Notes under the pieces: model-generated
Seen by the model: only the letters and a program-made list of their open reading frames with translations
Told to the model about the DNA's origin: nothing
The model's database searches: none
Assembly: GCA_022577435.1 (NCBI GenBank)
Contig: JAKOON010000018.1
Location: 1,685,775 to 1,749,774 of the forward strand
DNA from: Embiotoca jacksoni
Lineage: Eukaryota; Chordata; Actinopteri; Embiotocidae
DNA: 64,000 nt
Direction: 5' to 3'
In this document: one piece after another, positions 1 through 11,400 of the stretch
Layout of the letters: each line of letters begins with the position of its first letter
How positions within the stretch are numbered: the stretch's first letter is position 1
Made by a program: the position numbers and the translations under genes

Positions 1-80
1 CCTGTTAAATCAAGAATATAATTTAAAATTCTCTTGTTCACTTACGAAGCTCTTCATGACCACGTTCCATCTGATCTCAG

Positions 81-724
81 AGATCTTACAGAACCACATC
101 ATCCTGACAGATCTTACAGAACCATATCATCCTGACAGATCTTATAGAACCACATCATCCTGACAGATCTTATAGAACCACATCATCCTGACAGATCTTA
201 CAGAACCACATCATCCTGACAGGTCTTACAGAACCACATCATCCTGACAGGTCTTATAGAACCACATCATCCTGACAGGTCTTACAGAACCACATCATCC
301 TGACAGATCTTATAGAACCACATCATCCTGACAGGTCTTATAGAACCACATCATCCTGACAGATCTTATAGAACCACATCATCCTGACAGATCTTACAGA
401 ACCACATCATCCTGACAGATCTTATAGAACCACATCATCCTGACAGATCTTACAGAACCACATCATCCTGACAGACCTTATAGAACCACAACATCCTGAT
501 AGATCTTATAGAACCACATCATCCTGACAGATCTTACAGAACCACATCATCCTGACAGATCTTACAGAACCACATCATCCTGACAGATCTTATAGAACCA
601 CAACATCCTGACAGATCTTACAGAACCACATCATCCTGACAGATCTTATAGAACCACAACATCCTGACAGATCTTATAGAACCACATCATCCTGACAGAT
701 CTTACAGAACTGCATCATCCTGAA
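81..724 (+). repeat. 28-bp minisatellite, 23 copies, derived from LINE RT coding sequence
   Basis: The unit is AGATCTTACAGAACCACATC plus ATCCTGAC; 644 nt is exactly 23 units. Variants (TACAG/TATAG, AGATC/AGGTC, CATCAT/CAACAT) are mixed along the array. Because 28 is not a multiple of 3 the array is not coding. It interrupts the LINE reverse transcriptase tail at residues reading LTEPHHPD. Confidence 0.93.
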
Positions 725-1263
725 AGAGCACTTCTCTCTCAGTACGCTGGTCTACTTGTGGTTCCCAGAGTTTCCAAAAGTAGAATGGGAGGCGGAGCTT
801 CAGTTTTCAGGCTCCCAGTTTGTGTTCGAGGGCAGAAACTCTCTAGCTTTAAGATTGGATTCAAAACTTTCCTTTTTGATAAAGTTTATAGTTGGAGCTG
901 CTCAGGTAGACCTGAACCATCCTGCAGTTCTGTTGTTATAGGCCGAGGCTGCTGGGGAACCTCGTGATGCGCTGAGATTCTTTCCTCTCACTCTTTAACT
1001 CTCTATAACTCATATCTCACCATCACATCTCATTAACTTCATGCTTTTTCTCTCCCATAGTTTCTTCTTATTATCTGTTGTCTCCATTCAGTTCCTTCAC
1101 TCGTGTAGTTTCTGTTCTTTCTTTTCCAGATGTCCCGTCATGGAGCTGCATGTCTCTGCTCTGTGATTGTTGTCTCCACCAACAGTTCTTCTCTTCTATC
1201 TCTATGCTGTCCTTTTCTCTCTCTGCTCTCCTCTCACCCCAACCGGTCGAGGTAGAAGCTCCT

Positions 1264-1596
1264 GTTAACAGATGCTCCACCCACCTCTGAACCTGGTTCT
1301 GTTAACAGATGCTCCGCCCACCTCTGATCCCAGTTCTGTTAACAGAAGCTCCGCCCACCTCTGATCCCGGTTCTGTTAACAGAAGCTCCGCCCACCTCTG
1401 ATCCTGGTTCTGTTAACAGATGCTCCGCCCACCTCTGATCCCGGTTCTGTTAACAGAAGCTCCGCCCACCTCTGATCCTGATTCTGTTAACAGAAGCTCC
1501 GCCCACCTCTGATCCCGGTTCTGTTAACAGAAGCTCCGCCCACCTCTGATCCTGGTTCTGTTAACAGAAGCTCCGCCCACCTCTGATCCTGGTTCT
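1264..1596 (+). repeat. 37-bp minisatellite, 9 copies, within LINE 3' UTR
   Basis: The unit begins GTTAACAGAAGCTCCGCCCA and ends CTGATCCTGGTTCT; start-to-start spacing is 37 nt throughout (333 nt). Each unit has a GTTAAC and a CCGCCC block. It lies inside the same LINE copy as the 28-bp array. Confidence 0.92.
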
Positions 1597-1917
1597 GTCG
1601 GAGGTTTCTTCCTGTTAAAGGGAGTTTTTCTTCCCTCTGTTGGAGTTTTTTCTCCCTTAAAGAGGAGTTTTTCCCTCCTAGCTTATGTGGGAAATGTTGA
1701 ATTATTGAATTGTTGAGTTGTTGAAATGTTGAATTGTTGAATTGTTGAATTGTTGGTTTCTCTGTATAATATTATAAAGTCTTGCTGTAAAGACTTTAAT
1801 GTGTTAAGTGCCATGAAATAACCTGTTGTGATTTGGCGCTTTATAAATAAATATAAAAAAAATAAAAAAATAAAATTGAATTGAAAACTCTTTTCATATT
1901 GAACCCCTGATCAACAG

Positions 1918-2094
1918 ATGACTTTTGCCCCTGGTCGCCATGGTCACCGTGCTCCCGGAGCTGTGGGGCGGGGTCTGTGTCCCGCCACAGGATGTGCGTG
2001 TGTGAGGAGGGAGGAGATGCAGGGTGTCCCGATGAGGTGGAGGATGAGAGGAACAGAGAGGAGACCCAGCTGTGCTACAAACAGCCCTGTCCAG
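1918..2094 (+). CDS. sspo: sspo exon: TSP1 module
   Basis: Phase 1 at both ends (177 nt). It encodes a thrombospondin type 1 repeat starting DDFCPWSPWSPCSRSCGAG and ending CYKQPCP. The WSPWSPC tract carries the tryptophans usually C-mannosylated, and CSRSCG is the canonical CSxxCG core. The donor GT at 2095 runs directly into a 37-unit AC microsatellite. Confidence 0.92.
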
Positions 2095-2174
<80 letters not shown>

Positions 2175-5100
2175 AGCAGCGGTCAGCAGTCTAATCGGTA
2201 TAAATCATTGTTTTCTGTGCGATTAAAACATTTTTGAACTGTTGGGTTTCTCTGATGATCTAAAATATTTCTCTGCACCAGAAGCCACGGAAATTTGCAC
2301 AAAAAAATAAATCCTCATACATAACTTGGTATAAATACAACCTTTTGATGTGACATATTGTAATAAAAGTACTATATAAAATACTATAAAAACAAGCGAC
2401 CAAGAAAGTCCATAAACATACAGACTTTTGTTAAATTCAGCTCGTGTGTGTGAATACCAGCTCGAGTCCATCCGTTAAGACAATAAGGGAACGCAAACTA
2501 AGGACTCAGTGTAACAGTTAACAATAAAATATGAGAACTAAATATTGATAATGTTGCTGATGAATCGTAGATATATTCGGTGAAAGAGTGGCAGCTGTCT
2601 CAGATCCTCTGGATGTCACAGAACCGATGTCGTGTCCTGCTGTCATGAAGTGAAGCACATCTGATTTTTATGTTGTAAATGATTTGATGAGTAGATATTG
2701 ACGTGACTGATCGACTCAATCTGGGATTCACGTCGGCAGGTGAAGTCATTCTATGAACCTTCTGTGTCACATGTTAAATATCCCTTTTATACCTTGTTAA
2801 TGGACTTGGTCATTTGCATTTTTTTTGTGGATCACACACACAGCAAATTAACATGAATGGCTATTATTTGAAAGATGATGGTAATTACTGGACGACCAGT
2901 TGAATATTCTGGATGTCCTGACGTTTGGTTTAAATTCACTGTAGATGCAACTGTTCTCAAATATGAGTTACAGATCGTATATGTAAATCAATTCATAACA
3001 TATATAATCCAGCGCTGTCATTAACTAAACTATTCCAACAATTAAAGCCATGATTGATCAGATATTAGTGAACTCTGTTGTACTTTGTCTGGGTGTTAAT
3101 CACATTTTTGTTTCTGCTTTAAATGTACTGTAGTTCAAGATGCCAGCTTTATGTTGATTGTACAAGAGGATAACTTAATGCTTAGTGAATAAATATATGC
3201 ATTACACAATGATTAACCTAACAATAGGCTGACTAGGATCTAATTTACAACCAAGTTCAAGTGATGCCTCACAGATTGAAGTGAACCATAAATAACTTGA
3301 TCTTACCCAACATCTTCTGCAGGCTGCCCCATGTCAGCGTGGAGCGTTTGGTCTCAGTGCTCCTGTGAGTCTCAGAGGCAGCAGCGCTACCGTGTGGCTC
3401 TGTCCTCAGCCACCAGGGGGCAACAGTGCACTCCTGTAGAAACACAGAGCAGAGCGTGCAGCCTCAGTCAGTGTGATGGTGAGTTAACGCTGGTCAACAC
3501 TCCTCGGTGCTGCATTTAATATTTACTTCTCTTAAACCACTGAAATAACAACCAAAGGACATCAAGTTCCTTTTAAATCATCTTCAATTTCATCAGTGTG
3601 TCTGATTGAGTCCATGCATGTACGTATGAGCATTTATATATGCAGGATTCTCCAAGAATTACATCACCTTAATGTGTTTTCCCCCGTTTGCAGACTGTGA
3701 AGCTCCGTTTGTGTACTCGGCCTGTGGAGTCCCGTGTGAGAAGCAGTGTGCACTGCAGGGTCATAAACATCTGTGTTCAGGTGTCAGGGAGTGCACGCCG
3801 GGCTGTTACTGTCCACAGGTCAGTTTTTATACATCTTTTTAGTTATCCATCACTCTCCTTAGTCTACATTTTAAAAGTCACAGTTTTTACTAACAGTCAA
3901 ACAAACCAGAAGTGGATCATTCAAACCTGCTAAAGTGTCTTCAGTGTTCATGGTTGTTAGTTTCTGAAAGTCATGATGGCAGGAAAGACAACTGTGGAGA
4001 CTGACAAGGTAAAAGACATATTACCTTTCAAGAATTGGCCTTGTTTGCTGGTCATAGAGGACACATGTGACTGAGACAGTTTAATCAAATTAGTATATAA
4101 TACATCACAAAATGAGAGTTTTTATGTTTTGTTATTTGACATATTAAAAACACCTCACAATCTATATTTTAATACATATGATGTACATGTGAGCAATTAA
4201 AAAATGTCTACCTTAAAAATGTAGCTCCTTGTCCTAGCAGGTATTTCAAACTCTGTATTTGGAAGCATCTAAATGTATTTTCAGTTGACAGTGACAAACA
4301 TGTTAAAGTCTGTTCTGATTCATTGTAATCAACATGTGAAAATAGTTGCATTTTATTTTTGTTATGTGAACGGACATGAGAACCAAACGCAGCACACACA
4401 CTCAGGAAGAAAGGTTTAGAGATGCATCGAAAACACAGAGAAGGATGATGATGATGATGATGTAGGCTGAACGAGGTCGGTGTCGATCACATTGAGGCAG
4501 ACTGGAGCAGCAGGTGGGTGAAGAAGTGGGCCGGTGAGGGCTGGAGCAGGTTGTAACTCATCTGAAGCTAAAGGCAAACTGGAGACTGGAGTCCTGCAGG
4601 CTGGACATGGACTGGAGTCCTGCAGGCTGGACATGGACTGGAGTCCTGCAGGCTGGACATGGACTGGAGTCCTGCAGGCTGGACATGGACTGGATCTGAG
4701 CGACACGTCATCAGTTCACAAAGAAACGAAGAGAAAAACTCAGAGTTGAACTACCACAGAGGAAGACAGAGCAATCTGACGAAAGTGGAGAACCGGACCG
4801 GGAGGAGATAAACTGTTTGGGTTGATTAGAGCAATGTGGATCAGCTGTTCCTGTCACCGGGGAAACCAGCAGCAAGTGGAGCCTCCACCGAGTATTGATG
4901 AGCTGCAGAAACATCTGAAAATACAAACACAGAGAGGGACAAAAATAAAACAGGAAAGACACTGGGACACGACACAGAGCCAAACAGCTCTGATCAATTG
5001 TGTTCTCTAATGCCTCATCAAAGTTACACGGGCATGACTTTGGACTGTGCTGCATATTGTTGTTAATACATCATTTTGATACGAGTCGTGATGACAATTT

Positions 5101-8100
5101 TATAATGTTGTTTGGCCCAGTTTAGAAAACTTCCAGCTTTGATTTATTGCAACAAGCTGAAAATGTTCTGACAGACGGATGATGATATGAAAACAGCAGC
5201 GGGGAGGAGCGACAATGAAATATGGAACAGAAAGCAGATCACCAGATTTGTAGAGCATGACAGTTACCAATAATTCATTTTAATGGATATTATGGATTAC
5301 ATTTATGTTTCATGTCGCTGAATATGTAAATGATTAAAAAAAAAAAATAGCTACAACATAAATATACCTTTTTGCCTCGTCTGTACCGTCAGCAATACAA
5401 TTGTATATATTCAGAAAAAAAAAATGTTGGCCCTTAATTGTACATCTTTAAAAACGACCTAAAAACATTGTCCCACTGTTCCACGTCTTGTTTTTCATGA
5501 ATGGTGTTTCCTTGCAGGACCTGCTGCAGCAGAACGGTACCTGTGTTCCTCCAGAGGAGTGTGGCTGCATCCACCTGCAGCACCACGCTTCGGGACAACC
5601 CCCCTCACCTGTCACTGTCCTTCAGGGGGACACCGTCACTATCGGCTGCAGCACCTGGTGAGACACCAGCTGTTGGAAACAAATGTTTTCTGCTATCCAT
5701 CCATCCATCCATCCATCCATCCATCCATCCATCCATCCATCCATCATCCATCCATCCATCCATCCATCCATCCATCCATCCATCCATCCATCCATCCATC
5801 ATCCATCCATACATCCATCCATTATCCATACATCCATCCATCCATCATCCATCCATCCATCCATCATCCATCCATCCATCCATCCATCCATCCATCCATC
5901 CATCCATTCATCATCCATCCATCCACCCATCCATCCATCCATCCATTATCCATACATCCATCCATCCATCCATTCATCATCCATCCATCCACCCATCCAT
6001 CTATCCACCCATCCATCCATCCATCCATTTTCCTCTGATTATGCAGGATTGGGTCGATGGGTCGATGGGTCGATGGGGGTCGATGGGTCGATGGGGGTCG
6101 ATGGGTCGATGGGGGTCGATGGGGGTCGATGGGGGTCGATGGGTCGATGGGGGTCGATGGGTCGATGGGGGTCGATGGGGGTCGATGGGTCGATGGGGGT
6201 CGATGGGGGTCGATGGGTCGATGGGTCGATGGGGGTCGATGGGTCGATGGGTCGGGTGTTTTCAGCCGCTTCTAGCCGCGATCTCGTTCTTTCTGTCGTG
6301 ACCCAAAATCTGTTATCTGTTGCATCAAGCTTTTGTGTTTTTCTGTTGTTTTATCAGACACATTTCACATTTGAAACAACACTTGCATAATATGTATATG
6401 TACATAATATAAATGCAGTGTAAAGGACCTTTGCCATAGTTACCACTGTACCTGTGCTACATCTTAAATGTTATTTACTATTGTTTTTTCTCAGCTTATC
6501 TGTTTGTCTTTCACTGAACATCGTCTGGGATTTCTTACTCTATTTGACATACTAAATTGTTTTTGGTTTTCTGTCTTTTCTGTCCTCCAGTCTTTGCCAT
6601 GACGGGACTCTGCAGTGTGACATGAGAGAATGTGAAGGTAAGAAAGCGAGGTGATGAAAAGAGCTCCTTCCTGAACAGCTCCTTCATCCTGTGACCCTGC
6701 TTCTTCCTCTCATCCTTCAGTCATCCTCAGCGAGTGGTCCGAGTGGACGTCCTGTTCTCCGTGTGTACCCTCGTCCTCCCTGCAGGACAGCACTTCACCA
6801 GCAGGGTTTATCAGTGGCACAAAGATGATATCGATCCAGAGGCGCTTCCGGGCCTGTTTGGACCTGGATTCTGGTCTTCCAGTCACTCGAGAGGAGGAGA
6901 GCCAGTGTCCAGGACCACTGGTGGAGGAGAGGGACTGTCCAGATGCTAACATCTGCAGAGGTAAAGGTTTTTGTACAAAAGGTTACTCACACTTCCAGTA
7001 TCTTAGTGCACAAATGCAGTCAGTTCCTCAGTTAGTCTTTGTCAAGCTCCAGTTCCTTCTTTTCCTCCACAGCATGGAAAAGTAATGAACAGGACAGTTT
7101 TGGTCCACAGCGTGTTGCAGCTGTCTGACACTTTGCTCTCTTAAAATATTATATGCAGAAAACTCAGGGAACGAGTCATAGTTTGACAAGCATGACACCA
7201 AAGAAAAAGTGATTTACAGATTGGGTCAGAGGGGACTGTGGTAATGAAATGACTCCGGCATGGTTCTCTGGAAAAGAGAATGGGGTGTTTTGAAATATGG
7301 GAAGAGTAAAGTCAAATGGAACGGTCCAACAAGACAATTAAAACGTCACATAAAACATGAAAGGATGTGAAGACCAGTTGTATGAGGGAGATAAAGCAAT
7401 ATAAAGAGAAACATGGAAATACAAATTCCCTCCCAGTTTTCCAACAGAAAGATTTCAATTAATGGTTGTATTATTTAGTTAAACTGAATAACTAAAAGTT
7501 AATATCTATAGGTTGGGATTAATTTGCAACAGGAGAGAAGGGACCATTTTCTATGGAATCTATAGGAAAAATCTACAGTGTGATCCCAGGATTTCATTGG
7601 TTTTATTGTGGTTTAGTTCACTGCAGCAGGTTCAGATGATTAGTTCTCATCACTAGATAGTTAAGATGCTAACAATCATCCCTCCAGTTTTCTCCGGCCC
7701 TTTACATTTTCTGTAGATATGAAGGGCTCTGAGGTAACACCGTGCCCGGTGGACCTTCAATTTGATTTGCACGTCAAATAATTGAGGTGTTTTTCTTCAT
7801 CATTGTGAGTTCAAATATGTAAAAACTGCTCAGTAAAAATATCCATTGGTTTTATTTACTCCAAATGAATACAACAACGTTAAGTCTAAACTGTGTCATC
7901 TCAACAGCTCAAGTATGCTTGAAGAAAAGTCCATCAAAACAAACACTTTTGTTATTGTGGAGGCTGATGAGTACGGTTAGAAATACAGCAATTACAGCAA
8001 TCAATGGGATAATTACAGTTATTATAATTAGGCTGAGAACAGAGTCAAGGGTGGAAATGATAATCGTTCTGCTCTTGTAGATCTGTGTCACTGGAGTGTG

Positions 8101-8397
8101 TGGAGTGTCTGGACAGCGTGTGCAGAGCCATGCAGTGGTGGAGTCAGGCAGCGCTACAGACGGCCCCTGGCCTCTCCTGCAGGACCCCGCTGTCAAAGCC
8201 AGCAGACACAGAGCCAAGGATGCAACACAGCCCTCTGCCCAGGTACAATAAGATTTAGATTTAAACCCACCTATAAATAACAATTTACTTTCAAAGTTAT
8301 GATCAGATTTTGACAGAATTTGACCACGGCTGAAATTTTCACTATCATTAACCATCAGCAGCTGTCAGAAGCGATGCTTTTTTCGGTCCCTTGTAAA

Positions 8398-8428
<31 letters not shown>

Positions 8429-11400
8429 TACGGTGGTTCTAAACTTCACCTTTTCTTCAATTTTATTTTAAAGACTAGATAAATAAATTTACATTTCAAA
8501 CCATAAGTTATGTAAAGTAATTGGCACTTTCTTTGTTTTTTACATTACTTAGCAAATTGGGGTAATGTCTCAAAAAAAAAAAAAAAAAAACATTTTTTAA
8601 AAAAAATCTTGCTGAACTTTAGTTCGATAAAGATCAAGCAAAGGAAACTTCTGAATGAATTTGATGGCAGCCATATAAATATCACTGCTCAAGATGTCAG
8701 ACCTTGAGCACTGCAGTCATTTTTGGTACTGGCAGTTTCCTCTACAACCAAAAATATTTTTTCCAACTACCTTTTGCAAGACATTGACAGTACTGGAAAA
8801 AGTATGTGCTACATTAGGATTTTTTAATTTTATATCCATCGTGTTTGCTGAAACGATCCTGGAGATGTGTCTAAAACCTAACTGGAGTTCACCCTTGGCA
8901 AATTAAATGGACTGGATGTACATAGTTTAAAAAGGCACACAAATGTCTATAATAGGTCCAAGAATTTAAACTGCATGTCAGAGCCAACTGACCAACACAC
9001 TATAACTATGGCGCGGCTTGTCTAAAGGGAAGGATATGAAAAAATCTCTAAAGCTCTGAGAGTCCCAGAGAGCTCAGTGGCCTTAATGAATGCCAAATGG
9101 AATAGAATTAGTACCACCGGGACCTTTCTGGAATTGACCTCTTCCACATACTACTTGTGAGGAGCAGTGTTCACTGGGTCAACTGCTTGGAAGCCAATAA
9201 GCTGCGATGGCCGGGAATCGAACCCGGGTCAACTGCTTGGAAGGCAGCTATGCTCACCATTATACCACCATCGCTCTGTAAGTAGTAACTTTTGGCTTCC
9301 CTGAAAGGCGTCCGCGGAAAAACAGGTCTCGTTTCTGCCTTTATTGCAAATAAAAGAGGTGTCATTCTGAGAATCAGTACGAGAAATTCCGTCAATTGCA
9401 GAAGGTACATGGAACTTCAACAACTGCAAAGGTCGAAATTGGCTGAGAAAACATTTCTAATCAAGCAATTCTCTTACAACTCAACCAAGCTAGACAACAT
9501 TCAAGCGTTTTGCTGATGACACACCGATATATCTTCTGTTTAAAGTTGAGAGCTTCCTTTCTTGGTTCCCTGTTTAGAATGTCTTACCTGACAGCTTTTG
9601 CTGTTCGTGACTCTCAGAAACTTTGAATCAGGGTCGAGTATGAGAACCACAATTACAGTTGTCATAGTAGGAGAAAACCATTTTCAGTTAAGAAATGAAG
9701 TGAGTATTAAGCACTTAAAGGAACCAGCCCTTCGTTGTCGGCAGGATTCGAGCCTGCGAGGGGAGACCCCAATGGATTTCAAATCCATCGCCTTAACCAC
9801 TCGGCCACGACAACTTGCTTAAAGAAAAGTCTTTGCCTGAGAAAAAATTTCTAACCACCCCACATCTCTTACAAGGAAACCAAACAACCCAATATTCATG
9901 CGTTATGCTGATGACACTTTGATGCATCTTCTTTTGAACGTTGGAAAGTCACAAGGCTTGCGCACTCATACCTGCTTTTCTAACTTCACATCTTGAATTT
10001 TCCTATTCGGCCAAACATCAGTGTCACGTCTCCCGCTAGTATAGGACACAGTTGCTCGTCTTTTAATGAAGTCCAAGGGACGAGTTCTCATGATTTCTGC
10101 TCCGATCTCCCATCACTGGCTCAAAGTCATTCCGAGAATTTACGTTGTACTTTTACTGATGGCTTCCAAATCACAACATGTATTTGTTGGCATAGCATTA
10201 GAAGCAATTTAGCGTTAACAGATAAACTGAGTTTCAAGCACTTAAAGACACCGGCCTTTCGTTGTCGGCAGGATTCGAGCCTGCGAGGGGAGACACCAAT
10301 GCATTTCGATTCCATCGCATTAACCACTCGGCCACGACAACTACTATGGCTGTTATTTTTTTGCCGAGTGTAATGAACACATACATCATTCATCACTCGC
10401 GCAAAATAGTCCTTTTGAAGCGTTTTCGGAGTCATCACCCTTTGCAAGAATATGATCTAAGTGATTAAATGGCCATTTCTTGCTCTGAACCTTCGGCTTC
10501 TTTGCGACGCCCTGATCCATAGAAGCTCTCTTTGGAAGTCCTCAACAGTTTAGTTCTTTGAAGCGGTGACTTGTTCTACAAAGGCATTTAATTTTGGCTT
10601 AATGCTTTCTTGCGCCAGCCTTTTGCTTTGTATTCAGCGTAGTCATGTTGCTACTGACGAGCACACAAAGCTTTTTGCGCTGCCAAAGGGAAGAGAAGCA
10701 AATAAGCTGCGATGGCCGGGAATCGAACCCGGGTCAACTGCTTGGAAGGCAGCTATGCTCACCATTATACCACCATCGCTCTGTAAGTAGTAACTTTTGG
10801 CTTCCCTGAAAGGCGTCCGCGGAAAAACAGGTCTCGTTTCTGCCTTTATTGCAAATAAAAGAGGTGTCATTCTGAGAATCAGTACGAGAAATTCCGTCAA
10901 TTGCAGAAGGTACATGGAACTTCAACAACTGCAAAGGTCGAAATTGGCTGAGAAAACATTTCTAATCAAGCAATTCTCTTACAACTCAACCAAGCTAGAC
11001 AACATTCAAGCGTTTTGCTGATGACACACCGATATATCTTCTGTTTAAAGTTGAGAGCTTCCTTTCTTGGTTCCCTGTTTAGAATGTCTTACCTGACAGC
11101 TTTTGCTGTTCGTGACTCTCAGAAGCTTTGAATCAGGGTCGAGTATGAGAACCACAATTACAGTTGTCATAGTAAGAGAAAACCATTTTCAGTTAAGAAA
11201 TGAAGTGAGTATTAAGCACTTAAAGGAACCAGCCCTTCGTTGTCGGCAGGATTCGAGCCTGCGAGGGGAGACCCCAATGGATTTCAAATCCATCGCCTTA
11301 ACCACTCGGCCACGACAACTTGCTTAAAGAAAAGTCTTTGCCTGAGAAAAAATTTCTAACCACCCCACATCTCTTACAAGGAAACCAAACAACCCAATAT

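Larger units (their letters stand above)
1..1880 (+). mobile_element. 3' fragment of an L2/CR1-like LINE with two internal tandem expansions
   Basis: Positions 1-80 translate as PVKSRI-stop-FKILLFTYEAL, the C-terminal motif of fish non-LTR reverse transcriptases. Positions 750-900 continue the same RT tail (LLVVPRVSKSRMGG, then FKIGFKTFLFDK). Positions 1600-1880 carry the typical 3' UTR end (GTTTCTTCCTGTTAAAGG, then GTGATTTGGCGCTTTATAA and a TTGAATTGAA tail). The coding part has a stop and is dead. It sits in an sspo intron, sense to the gene. Family assignment is from memory of the consensus. Confidence 0.8.
9196..10227 (-). repeat. tRNA array unit, copy 1
   Basis: This segment recurs at 10701-11732 with a constant 1505-bp offset and only about a dozen substitutions, mostly in the distal third. 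It carries tRNA-Gly and tRNA-Ser(UGA). Together with 10228-10700 it forms a 1505-bp unit, the second copy of which is truncated. Confidence 0.92.

Noticed and set aside
81..724. Regular 28-bp direct repeats resembling a CRISPR array
   Set aside because: Units are head-to-tail with no unique spacers, and they derive from a LINE coding sequence in a vertebrate intron.
756..967. Start of an sspo exon or separate gene
   Set aside because: The frame reads LVVPRVSKSRMGG..., the tail of a LINE reverse transcriptase; no SCO-spondin cysteines and no splice sites.
9292..9516. 74-codon frame between tRNA-Gly and tRNA-Ser, duplicated at 10797
   Set aside because: It is identical only because the 1505-bp unit is duplicated; no protein-like features.
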